The notes: a model not told the origin generated them from the letters alone. 5,803 nucleotides of DNA from Methylophilaceae bacterium (GCA_947379975.1 CANCPF010000059.1:1-5803), one strand, 5' to 3'. Numbered from the stretch's first letter, positions 1-5,803 are shown. Made by a program: numbers and translations.

Positions 1-1
1 A

Positions 2-2848
2 TTAATGCGCACTTTCCCAATTATTCCCTACACCTACTTCTGCCAGCAACGGTACATCTAACTTAGCCACATGTTGCATTAATAGCGGTAATTGAGTTTT
101 AACCAATTCAAGCTCATTATCCGGCACTTCTAGCACCAACTCATCGTGCACTTGCATGATGAGTTTTGATGAAAGTTTTTCGTCTCGCAGCCATTGATCC
201 ACAGCAATCATGGCCAGTTTAATCAAGTCAGCTGCGGTGCCTTGCATGGGCGCGTTAATGGCGGCACGTTCTGCGCCGGCGCGCTTCATGCCGTTGGCGC
301 TGTTGATTTCTGGCACCCATAATCGCCGGCCAAAATAGGTTTCTACATAGCCTTTTTGTTTGGCTATTTCTCGGGTATTTTCCATGTATTTGCGTACACC
401 TGGATAGCGTGAAAAATAGCGTTCTATATAGTTGGCGGCGGCGCTGCGCTCAATATTCAGATTCTGTGCCAAGCCAAACGCGCTCATGCCGTAAATTAAG
501 CCAAAGTTGATGACTTTTGCGTAACGGCGTTGTTCGCTATCAACGGCCTCGCGTTCTACGCCGAACACTTCGGCGGCGGTGGCGCGGTGAATATCTTCGT
601 TATTAGCAAAGGCCTGTAGCATGCCTTCATCCTGAGACAAATGCGCCATGATGCGTAATTCGATTTGTGAGTAATCGGCCGACACAATATGGCTACCAGC
701 CGGCGCGATAAAAGCTTCCCGAATACGTCGTCCTTCAGCTGAGCGCACTGGGATATTTTGCAAGTTAGGATCTGAACTGGCGAGCCTGCCGGTAATAGCT
801 ACCGCTTGATTGTAGCTAGTATGTACACGGCCAGTCGCAGGATTAATCATGCGCGGCAGTTTGTCGGTGTAGGTCGATTTTAGTTTAGCTAAGCCACGAT
901 ATTCGAGCAATACTTTTGGCAGCGGATAATCTAGAGCTAACTCTTGCAACACATCTTCATCGGTAGAAGGCGCGCCGCTTGGTGTTTTTTTGGTCGGTTT
1001 AATGCCAAGTTTGCCGAACAGAATTTCTTGCAATTGTTTAGGCGACGCTAAATTGAACGGTTGGCCTGCCAGTTCATAGGCTTTATTTTCTAGGGCAACC
1101 AACTTCATGCCAATTTCATTGCTTTGAATGTTGAGCATGTCTCTATCTATCAACACGCCATTGCGCTCAATGCTAAAAAGTACATTAGAGCTAGGCATTT
1201 CAATGTGGCTATAAATATAGTCCAACTTGGCATCGGCGGCAATTTGCGGGTACATAGCTTGGTGTAACTGCAGGGTAATGTCAGCATCTTCGGCGGCATA
1301 CTCAGCGGCGACTTCTACCGTCACTTGGTTAAACGTGACTTGCTTAGCACCTTTGCCTGCCACTTCTTGAAAGGTGATGGTTTTCAAGTCTAAGTGGCGC
1401 ATAGCAAGGTCATCCATGCCGTGCGTTTTGTGCGATTCGAATACGTAAGATTGTAGTAGCGTATCGTGGGCGATGCCTTTTAGTAGAATGCCGTGATTGG
1501 CCAGTACGTGTTGGTCATATTTGAAGTTTTGACCGACTTTTTTGATGGCAGGGTTTTCTAAAATAGGTTTAATTTTAGCCAAAGTTTCAGCAAAGTTGAG
1601 CTGTTCAGGCGAATCAAAATAATCGTGTTTTAATGGTAAATAAGCGGCACTTCCAGCCTCTACACTGAATGACATACCAACAATTTTGGCTATCATTGGG
1701 TCTAGCGAGGTGGTTTCGGTATCAACGCAGACGAGGTCAGCCGCACCTAATTTGGCTAACCAGCGGTCTAATGCATCATTCGTTAAAATCGTTTCGTAAT
1801 TTCTGCTGGTGTTGGCTTGATAAGTCGGCTCAAATAAATCCGTCCGTGGTGAGTTTGTCGAACCATGGCCGTTGAGTTGCCCTTCGACAGGCTCACGGCG
1901 AACGGAAGTCGCCACGCCGAATAAATCTGATTGTGGCGCCTCTGTTGTAGCGCTAGACATTGCACTTGGAGGCGCGCTGTCTGGCATATTATCCAGCTCT
2001 TTACGCCAGCTTCTGAACTCAAAGCGATCAAATAATTCAGCCAGTTTTACTTTATCCTGCGGCTGCGGCGCAAGGCCAGATAAATTTTCCTGAATGCCAA
2101 CATCGCAGCGTATGGTAATTAATTGACGCGCAGTAGGCAGCCAAGGCAAGGCTTTGCGTAAGTTCTCGCCAACTACACCTTTAATATTTTCTGCATTGGC
2201 GACAATATTGTCTAACGAACCATATTCTTTCAACCATTTCACTGCCGTTTTAGGGCCAACTTTTTCCACGCCAGGCACGTTGTCTGAAGTGTCGCCTACC
2301 AATACGAGATAATCCACCATCAGGCTAGGTGGTATACCAAATTTACGCTCAACGCCAGCAATATCAAGCACGTCGTCTACTCGTCTGAAGGCATCGCGCA
2401 TGGTATTCACCACGGTAATATGCGCGTTTACCAGTTGTGATATATCTTTATCACCAGTAGAAATGATTACCCGCACGCCTTCGCGCTCAGCCTGCTTTGC
2501 CAGCGCGCCGATGACATCGTCGGCCTCAACGCCTTCTATCATAATGAGTGGCCAGCCCATCGCTTTTATGGCTTCATGCAGTGGCTCTATTTGTGGGCGT
2601 AAATCTTCTGGCATAGAAGCTCGATTGGCTTTATATTCAGCATAAATATCGTCCCTAAAAGTTTTGCCTTTGGCATCGAAAACACACGCGCTATAATCAC
2701 TCGGGTAATCTTTATGTAAGCGACGTAACATATTTAGTACGCCTTGAATCGCGCCTGTGGGTTCATTCTGACGATTTCTCAAGTCAGGCATGGCATGAAA
2801 GGCACGATACAGGTAGGATGATCCATCGACTAATAACAACGTTTTCAT
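2..2848 (-). CDS. polA: DNA polymerase I (5' nuclease, 3'-5' exonuclease and polymerase)
   Basis: Family A DNA polymerase that removes RNA primers, fills gaps in lagging-strand and excision-repair synthesis, and proofreads. Positions are numbered from the ATG at 2848 (948 residues; E. coli has 928). The N-terminal 5' nuclease (about 1-285) carries LLLVDGSSYLYRAF and GDTSDNVPGV (185-194). The proofreading domain (about 345-545) keeps Exo I DTE (D376, E378), Exo II NFKYD (D445) and Exo III YAAED (Y517, D521), so it should be active. The polymerase domain has motif A DYSQIELR (D725), motif B from R774 to Y786, including K778 and F782, and motif C VHDE (D902, E903). The frame also opens with TTG at 2860, four codons upstream. 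I prefer ATG 2848 because it gives the usual MKTLLLVDGS start and leaves room after a TATAAT box at 2873-2878. The linker (about 288-345) contains an in-frame REP-like insertion, described separately. The stop TAA is at 2-4, so the gene is complete. It is transcribed divergently from the LOG-family gene. Confidence 0.98.
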   Translation of the reverse strand: MKTLLLVDGSSYLYRAFHAMPDLRNRQNEPTGAIQGVLNMLRRLHKDYPSDYSACVFDAKGKTFRDDIYAEYKANRASMPEDLRPQIEPLHEAIKAMGWPLIMIEGVEADDVIGALAKQAEREGVRVIISTGDKDISQLVNAHITVVNTMRDAFRRVDDVLDIAGVERKFGIPPSLMVDYLVLVGDTSDNVPGVEKVGPKTAVKWLKEYGSLDNIVANAENIKGVVGENLRKALPWLPTARQLITIRCDVGIQENLSGLAPQPQDKVKLAELFDRFEFRSWRKELDNMPDSAPPSAMSSATTEAPQSDLFGVATSVRREPVEGQLNGHGSTNSPRTDLFEPTYQANTSRNYETILTNDALDRWLAKLGAADLVCVDTETTSLDPMIAKIVGMSFSVEAGSAAYLPLKHDYFDSPEQLNFAETLAKIKPILENPAIKKVGQNFKYDQHVLANHGILLKGIAHDTLLQSYVFESHKTHGMDDLAMRHLDLKTITFQEVAGKGAKQVTFNQVTVEVAAEYAAEDADITLQLHQAMYPQIAADAKLDYIYSHIEMPSSNVLFSIERNGVLIDRDMLNIQSNEIGMKLVALENKAYELAGQPFNLASPKQLQEILFGKLGIKPTKKTPSGAPSTDEDVLQELALDYPLPKVLLEYRGLAKLKSTYTDKLPRMINPATGRVHTSYNQAVAITGRLASSDPNLQNIPVRSAEGRRIREAFIAPAGSHIVSADYSQIELRIMAHLSQDEGMLQAFANNEDIHRATAAEVFGVEREAVDSEQRRYAKVINFGLIYGMSAFGLAQNLNIERSAAANYIERYFSRYPGVRKYMENTREIAKQKGYVETYFGRRLWVPEINSANGMKRAGAERAAINAPMQGTAADLIKLAMIAVDQWLRDEKLSSKLIMQVHDELVLEVPDNELELVKTQLPLLMQHVAKLDVPLLAEVGVGNNWESAH
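1833..1927. repeat. 8-base direct repeat flanking the REP-like element
   Basis: AATAAATC occurs at 1833-1840 and again at 1920-1927, with 79 bases between. The period is 87 bases, exactly 29 codons. In the polA sense both copies read GATTTATT and encode DLF. The preceding residues differ (QS versus RT), as do the following ones (G versus E). This is what a target-site duplication from an insertion would look like, and excising one copy plus the interior would keep the reading frame. Chance matching, or protein-level conservation of DLF, remains possible because the terminal sequences of the 79-base interior are not clear inverted repeats. Confidence 0.5.
1846..1905. repeat. REP-like inverted repeat inside polA
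   Basis: Bases 1849-1862 (GTGAGTTTGTCGAA) pair with 1883-1896 (TTCGACAGGCTCAC). This forms a 14-bp stem with two G-T wobbles around a 20-base loop when read on the plus strand. On the polA mRNA strand the wobbles become A-C mismatches. The arms resemble two diverged copies of one unit (TTCGACAGGCTCA and TTCGACAAACTCA, read outward in opposite orientations). I recognise this as a repetitive palindromic type found dispersed in many proteobacterial genomes, usually between genes. It is translated in polA as SVRREPVEGQLNGHGSTNSP, about residues 315-334. The peptide RREPVEG is a familiar signature of such repeats when they are read through. This is the only copy in the window, so repetitiveness cannot be shown here. 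Confidence 0.8.
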
Positions 2849-2910
2849 ATTGGCTTTCAACTATTTTTTGTAATTATAAAATTAGCGACTCTAAACTGGA
2901 CTTATAAATT
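2849..2910. promoter_or_regulatory. Divergent polA / LOG-family promoter region
   Basis: These 62 bases separate the two divergent start codons, so both promoters must be here or reach into the genes. On the minus strand 2873-2878 is a perfect TATAAT, about 24 bases upstream of the polA ATG. No good -35 hexamer lies 16-18 bases further on (GTCCAG at 17). On the plus strand TATAAA occurs at 2875-2880, overlapping the polA -10, and again at 2903-2908. A TTGGCT at 2850-2855 could be a weak -35 but sits 19 bases away. The overlap suggests the two promoters may compete. Shine-Dalgarno matches are weak on both sides: GAAAG for polA and CTGGA (2896-2900) for the LOG-family gene. Confidence 0.4.
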
Positions 2911-3639
2911 ATGTCTTTTGCAAAAAAAATACCAAAAATCTCTGATCCGGATTTGCAGGGCAGGCATCAAAGTGGGCATGAGTCATGGCACGCATTTGAG
3001 ATTATGGCAGAATTTGTCGATGCAACAGAGCGGCTTAAAGAAATCAGGCCTGCCGTTTCTATTTTTGGCAGTGCGCGCACCAAGCCAGATAGCCCTTATT
3101 ATCAATTGACCGAGCATATCGCCCGGCTATTATCCGATGCAGGATTTAGTGTTATTTCAGGTGGTGGGCCGGGTATCATGGAAGCGGCTAACAAAGGTGC
3201 TTTTGCCGGAAAGTCACCTAGTATAGGCTTAAATATTGAGCTGCCGCATGAGCAAACGCGCAATCCGTATCAGGACCTTAGTCAGTGCTTCAAACATTTT
3301 TTTATGCGCAAGGTCATGTTTGTGAAATATGCTAGCGCCTACGTGGTGATGCCAGGTGGTTTTGGCACTTTAGATGAAGTGATGGAAGCAATAACCTTGG
3401 TGCAAACGGGTAAAACTTTGAAAATACCAATTATTCTAGTGTGTGAACCTTTTTGGCGTGGCTTGCTTGATTGGATTAAAACCACACTAGTGGCGGAAGG
3501 GATGATCGAAACCGCCGATCTTGATTTGATACAGGTGATTGATGATCCCGCGATGATAGTGGAAGCTATATTCAAGCATTATGAAACGCGTGGGTTTAAA
3601 TTATCCTCGGCAGAAGAACGTGTTCAGGTTTATTTGTAA
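2911..3639 (+). CDS. LOG / TIGR00730-family nucleotide 5'-monophosphate phosphoribohydrolase
   Basis: 242-residue Rossmann-fold protein of the LOG family, which older annotations call 'lysine decarboxylase-like'. Characterised members split the N-glycosidic bond of nucleoside 5'-monophosphates, including cytokinin riboside phosphates, releasing free base and ribose 5-phosphate. Visible motifs are SIFGSAR (50-56), GGGPGIMEAANKGA (84-97, with E91), FMRKVMF (131-137) and the family hallmark PGGFGTLDE (148-156, catalytic-type E156). An N-terminal extension of about 45 residues precedes the core (HESWHAFEIMAEFVDATERL), as in longer betaproteobacterial members. There is no signal peptide or membrane segment, so it is probably cytosolic. 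The ATG at 2911 gives the expected N-terminus, although its ribosome-binding site is weak. It stands divergent from polA and ahead of the DUF2782 gene. Family assignment is firm; the true substrate (adenosine monophosphate, a cytokinin-type nucleotide or another purine or pyrimidine nucleotide) cannot be read from the sequence. Confidence 0.93.
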   Translation: MSFAKKIPKISDPDLQGRHQSGHESWHAFEIMAEFVDATERLKEIRPAVSIFGSARTKPDSPYYQLTEHIARLLSDAGFSVISGGGPGIMEAANKGAFAGKSPSIGLNIELPHEQTRNPYQDLSQCFKHFFMRKVMFVKYASAYVVMPGGFGTLDEVMEAITLVQTGKTLKIPIILVCEPFWRGLLDWIKTTLVAEGMIETADLDLIQVIDDPAMIVEAIFKHYETRGFKLSSAEERVQVYL

Positions 3640-3669
3640 TGAATGCCGTTTTGTGACGGGTAATTTGTT

Positions 3670-3705
3670 AAAATAAATCATTCATTGAATATTTCAATTT
3701 ATTTT
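3670..3705. other. Weak AT-rich inverted repeat between the LOG and DUF2782 genes
   Basis: Bases 3670-3678 (AAAATAAAT) are complementary to 3697-3705 (ATTTATTTT). Inside, 3686-3689 pair with 3693-3696 around a three-base loop, leaving a seven-base bulge on the left. The T-rich right side ends at 3706. It could act as a weak transcription stop after the LOG gene or simply be promoter-type AT-rich DNA. The stem contains almost no G-C pairs, so I do not call it a terminator. Confidence 0.25.
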
Positions 3706-3725
3706 TAAGAATAGGTAATTGGCTT

Positions 3726-4094
3726 ATGCGTAAAATCTATCAAAAAATCGCTTTGTTATTAGTCTTTTCGGTCATGCAGTTGCCATTAGTGGCCGTTGCT
3801 GAAACGCCTAAAGCCATCGCTCCTCCTGCTGGATTGCAAGCGCTGGAAGAAATTCCGCCACCGACTATTGTAGGCGAAGACCAAGTTACCGATGAGCCAC
3901 AAGTGACTATTGTGAAGAAAAAAGGTGAAACGGTAGAGGAATATCGTATCAATGGTCAGCTTTATATGATGAAAATTACGCCTGCACATGGTGTGCCTTA
4001 TTACATGCATAAGGAAGATCAAAGCGGCGGTTGGTTAATGGATGGGCCAAATCAGCCCTTAAGTATTCCAAAATGGACGCTGTTTAGGTTTTAA
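3726..4094 (+). CDS. DUF2782 family exported protein of unknown function
   Basis: 122-residue protein of unknown function. It begins with a typical Sec signal peptide: positive MRKIYQK, hydrophobic core at about 8-22, and AVA before the likely cleavage point between A25 and E26. No lipobox cysteine is present, so the mature protein of about 97 residues should be periplasmic or surface-exposed. A proline-rich stretch (about 28-48) is followed by the conserved domain: VTIVKKKGETVEEYRINGQL (60-79), then MKITPAHGVPYY (82-93), and a C-terminal IPKWTLFRF (114-122). I recognise this pattern as DUF2782, a small proteobacterial family. Start ATG 3726 is preceded by TAGG (3712-3715), about ten bases upstream. 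The gene lies between the LOG-family gene and thrB. A similar gene sits between polA and thrB in Pseudomonas, as I recall, so the linkage is old although the function is unknown. A strong terminator follows four bases after the stop. Confidence 0.88.
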   Translation: MRKIYQKIALLLVFSVMQLPLVAVAETPKAIAPPAGLQALEEIPPPTIVGEDQVTDEPQVTIVKKKGETVEEYRINGQLYMMKITPAHGVPYYMHKEDQSGGWLMDGPNQPLSIPKWTLFRF

Positions 4095-4097
4095 ATA

Positions 4098-4129
4098 AAA
4101 TTAAAGAGGGCACTAGCCCTCTTTAATTT
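4098..4129. terminator. Strong intrinsic terminator, possibly bidirectional
   Basis: Bases 4098-4111 and 4116-4129 form a perfect 14-bp stem with loop ACTA. The core GAGGGC/GCCCTC is extended by AAATTAAA/TTTAATTT, which supplies the U-tract on the plus strand. The left flank (TTTTAAATAAAA, 4089-4100) becomes U-rich on the minus strand, so the hairpin could stop transcription in both directions. It ends the DUF2782 transcript and should insulate thrB from upstream transcription. On the other strand it would end the candidate small gene at 4123-4239. Confidence 0.9.
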
Positions 4130-4239
4130 ATTGGCACTAAAGTGTGACAATAAATAGTAATAGAATTACCAAAAAAAGTAAAAATAAAACCAATAATAGA
4201 ACGCAGAATAAACCATTCGAAATAGTATTTTCTAGCCAT
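4123..4239 (-). CDS. Candidate 38-residue membrane peptide (unrecognised small ORF)
   Basis: An ATG at 4237-4239 opens a 38-codon frame ending in TAA at 4123-4125, inside the terminator hairpin. The peptide starts MARKYYFEWF, has a hydrophobic middle (about 10-30, rich in Phe and Ile, including IIGFIFTFFG) and ends CHTLVPIN. The positive N-terminus followed by one hydrophobic span is typical of small single-pass membrane proteins. In favour: 25 of 38 codons end in T, against 14 and 17 T at first and second positions, and a terminator lies exactly at the end. Against: no clear Shine-Dalgarno upstream of the ATG, and A-rich plus-strand DNA yields Phe/Ile codons by composition alone. TTG at 4240-4242 is an alternative start. 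I do not recognise a family, and an AT-rich thrB leader is the null explanation. Confidence 0.3.
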   Translation of the reverse strand: MARKYYFEWFILRSIIGFIFTFFGNSITIYCHTLVPIN

Positions 4240-4271
4240 CAACGTATTTAAATTTAATAGCCGCTAAACTT

Positions 4272-5225
4272 ATGTCAGTATTTACCTCCGTCACTATTTC
4301 ACAATTACAAGTATGGCTACAAGATTACGCAATAGGCGAACTTGTTGAGCTTAAAGGTATTTCCTCAGGCATTACCAATACTAATTATTTTGTGACGACC
4401 AAGTCAGATTCGGCTGTTGAAAGTAAGTATGTACTTACATTGTTTGAACATAACGAAATTGAAGAATTGCCGTATTTTATTGATTTAATGAGTCATTTAG
4501 CGGCACATGGCATTCCTTGCCCTCGGCCGGTGACAGATAAATCCGGCGTGAGTTTACACATGCTGAATGGCAAGCCGGCTGCCTTAATCAGCTGCTTAAA
4601 AGGGCAGGATGTTGAAACGCCAAATGTTACACAGTGCGGCGCTGTGGGGCGCGTACTAGCGCAAATGCATCTGGCTAGTTTATCGTTTGATTTGCAGCCA
4701 AATCACCAAAATACATATAATCCACGCGGTGCCGAATGGCGTATTAAAACAGCGGCGCTGCTTATGCCACACTTGTCAGCCGCAGACCAACAACTATTAC
4801 AAGAAACCATGGCATTTCAAGCGGCATTTGATACCAGTCAATTAGATACGGGTGTGATTCACGCCGATTTGTTCCGTGATAATGTATTGTTTGATGGTAA
4901 TGAAATCGGTGGATTGATTGATTTTTATTATGCCTGCCATGATGTGCTGGCTTACGATTTAGCTATCGCGGTGAATGACTGGTGTGTAAACGCCGATGGT
5001 AGTTTAGATGCGGCTAGATTAAATGCAATGTTAAGCGCTTATCAGGCGATTAGGCCGTTGAGCGTAGCTGAGCGTGACGCTTGGGCCGGTTTGTTGACGA
5101 TAGCCGCATTGCGTTTTTGGCTGTCACGCTTGTATGACCAAACTTTCCCACAGGCCGGCGAATTAACGCATGCGAAAGATCCTGACCATTTCAAAAATAT
5201 TTTACAACATAGAATTAAGCGCTAG
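4272..5225 (+). CDS. thrB: Homoserine kinase, APH-like type
   Basis: 317-residue cytosolic kinase that phosphorylates L-homoserine with ATP to O-phospho-L-homoserine, the committed step toward threonine. It belongs to the aminoglycoside-phosphotransferase-fold homoserine kinases (TIGR00938 type) of Pseudomonas and betaproteobacteria, not to the GHMP-fold ThrB of E. coli. Visible motifs are GISSGITNTNYFV (29-41, nucleotide-binding loop), the YVLTLFE strand (53-59), the catalytic loop GVIHADLFRDNVLF (194-207, D199 and N204), and the metal-binding IDFYYACHD (216-224, D217). Length is normal for the family and the start MSVFTSVT is typical. The ribosome-binding site is poor (no GGAG-like run before ATG 4272). 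The 177-base gap upstream starts with the terminator. I find no convincing sigma-70 promoter in the rest, only isolated AT-rich -10-like boxes such as TAGAAT (4161-4166) and TTTAAT (4253-4258). No thrA or thrC is in view. Confidence 0.96.
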   Translation: MSVFTSVTISQLQVWLQDYAIGELVELKGISSGITNTNYFVTTKSDSAVESKYVLTLFEHNEIEELPYFIDLMSHLAAHGIPCPRPVTDKSGVSLHMLNGKPAALISCLKGQDVETPNVTQCGAVGRVLAQMHLASLSFDLQPNHQNTYNPRGAEWRIKTAALLMPHLSAADQQLLQETMAFQAAFDTSQLDTGVIHADLFRDNVLFDGNEIGGLIDFYYACHDVLAYDLAIAVNDWCVNADGSLDAARLNAMLSAYQAIRPLSVAERDAWAGLLTIAALRFWLSRLYDQTFPQAGELTHAKDPDHFKNILQHRIKR

Positions 5226-5226
5226 C

Positions 5227-5283
5227 ATTAGGTATTAGGTTTTAAATTCTGGTATCAAACTGCGCCAAGCTTAAGCCTAAGCT
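5227..5283. repeat. Short repeats in the thrB downstream spacer
   Basis: The spacer 5226-5312 contains a tandem pair of ATTAGGT (5227-5233 and 5234-5240) and an inverted repeat, AGCTTA (5268-5273) with TAAGCT (5278-5283), around a four-base loop. No T-run follows the hairpin, so it is not an intrinsic terminator, and transcription may read from thrB into the next gene. The significance of both is low. Confidence 0.4.
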
Positions 5284-5312
5284 AGTGATCTTAAAAAAGG
5301 AATTGTTACACG

Positions 5313-5803
5313 ATGGCTATTTTGGAAACAAACGCTAAAACTGGAAAAAGCTGGATAAGCGAGAGTCTTACTTTATTTAAAGCGGCACCAAATAAATGGA
5401 TACTATTGGCTTCTGTCTACGTGGCGGTATTTATGATGATTCCATCATTACCTGGCTTTCAGTTGTTCTCTTTAATTACTATTTTAATTTGGCCAGTTTT
5501 CATGGTGATCGCTATCACCATGTATCGTAATGAAGATCAGCAAGTTAAGCAAAATTTGAGCGAAATCATTCAGATGATTAAACCTAAAATGCGACCATTG
5601 ATAGTGCTTGGTGGCATATTTTTAATTTATGGTGTGCTGGTTAGCCTACTACTCAATAGCGATATTGATGGCTTGGTCGGCATGACTAAAAGTATAGACA
5701 CGATGACGGATACACAAGCTGCTGCCATTTTTGAAAAAACATTGCCATTTATATTAAAGCTAACGCTGGCTTTGATTCCCATGATGATGGCGACATGGTT
5801 TTC
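5313..5803 (+). CDS. BPSS1780-type multi-pass membrane protein (partial, 3' end outside window)
   Basis: The ATG at 5313 opens a frame of 163 complete codons that runs off the right edge without a stop. It is preceded by AAAGGA (5296-5301), a good Shine-Dalgarno core at a rather long spacing of 11 bases. After a soluble start with WISESLTLFKAAPNKW (14-29) come hydrophobic spans at about 29-45, 51-70 and 95-114, with a fourth from about 143 to the window edge. A charged cytoplasmic-type loop (YRNEDQQVKQ, 71-80) lies between the second and third. The opening pattern, in which an amphipathic segment 'W..E...LF...P..W' leads into a membrane span, matches betaproteobacterial proteins annotated as BPSS1780 family, whose function is unknown. 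Membrane location is secure; the family name is from recall. It lies 87 bases after thrB on the same strand with no terminator between, so co-transcription is possible. Confidence 0.82.
   Translation, partial: MAILETNAKTGKSWISESLTLFKAAPNKWILLASVYVAVFMMIPSLPGFQLFSLITILIWPVFMVIAITMYRNEDQQVKQNLSEIIQMIKPKMRPLIVLGGIFLIYGVLVSLLLNSDIDGLVGMTKSIDTMTDTQAAAIFEKTLPFILKLTLALIPMMMATWF

Noticed and set aside
1669..2093. Open frames on both strands over the polA linker, including peptides such as VVSLSNHGR and VSLSKG
   Set aside because: They are other-frame readings of polA and of the REP-like element; these peptides are typical by-products of such repeats. None has a ribosome-binding site or family resemblance.
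2400..2645. 81-codon plus-strand open frame
   Set aside because: It lies fully antisense to the conserved 5' nuclease coding region of polA; Ser/Thr-rich composition is typical of an antisense shadow.
3339..3575. 78-codon minus-strand open frame inside the LOG-family gene
   Set aside because: Antisense shadow over the conserved PGGFGTLDE region; no independent coding evidence.
2911..3639. Annotation as lysine decarboxylase
   Set aside because: The PGGFGTLDE motif defines the LOG family; the decarboxylase name is a historical misannotation, and no pyridoxal-phosphate lysine motif is present.
3646..3659. CCGTT/GACGG hairpin just after the LOG-family stop codon
   Set aside because: Only five pairs including one wobble, and no T-run follows, so it is not a credible intrinsic terminator.
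3740..4022. Two minus-strand open frames opposite the DUF2782 gene
   Set aside because: The plus strand has a signal peptide and conserved domain; the antisense frames overlap each other and have no recognisable features.
4144..4248. Plus-strand GTG frame upstream of thrB with several Thr and Ile codons, considered as a threonine leader peptide
   Set aside because: Thr and Ile codons are not clustered, Asn and Lys dominate as expected from A-rich DNA, there is no ribosome-binding site, and no terminator/antiterminator pair lies before thrB.
4181..4260. AT-rich tract considered as an origin or DnaA-box cluster
   Set aside because: No TTATCCACA-like boxes or iterons are visible; the composition is explained by an intergenic region or the candidate small ORF.

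Overview
The window looks like ordinary chromosomal sequence from an AT-leaning betaproteobacterium. The best guess is a Methylophilaceae member such as Methylotenera. That assignment rests on protein style, modest G+C, the polA / DUF2782 / thrB / BPSS1780-type membrane protein order and a dispersed repeat type I associate with such genomes; it is recalled knowledge, not a database result.

Layout. Positions 2-2848 (minus strand) hold a complete polA, encoding DNA polymerase I with intact 5' nuclease, proofreading and polymerase active sites. A 62-base divergent spacer separates it from a plus-strand LOG / TIGR00730-family nucleotide phosphoribohydrolase gene (2911-3639). An 86-base spacer with a weak AT-rich inverted repeat follows. 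Next is a small secreted or periplasmic DUF2782 protein gene (3726-4094), closed by a strong intrinsic terminator (4098-4129). Then comes thrB, homoserine kinase of the aminoglycoside-phosphotransferase-like type (4272-5225). After 87 bases a multi-pass membrane protein of the BPSS1780 type begins (5313) and runs off the right edge. No stretch longer than 300 bases lacks a gene. I see no rRNA, tRNA, CRISPR array, intact insertion sequence or phage gene.

How the genes relate. They do not form one pathway. polA serves DNA repair and Okazaki-fragment maturation, thrB serves threonine synthesis, the LOG protein probably cleaves nucleoside monophosphates, and the other two are uncharacterised. polA, a DUF2782 gene and thrB also lie together in Pseudomonas, as I recall, so this is conserved housekeeping synteny.

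Two things stand out. First, a REP-like inverted repeat sits in frame inside polA, in the linker between the 5' nuclease and the proofreading domain. It adds about 29 residues, is flanked by an 8-base direct repeat, and appears to have duplicated a DLF motif resembling a sliding-clamp-binding peptide. Second, a possible 38-residue membrane-peptide gene lies on the minus strand between DUF2782 and thrB, and its stop codon falls inside the shared terminator hairpin. I found no convincing multi-gene new system.
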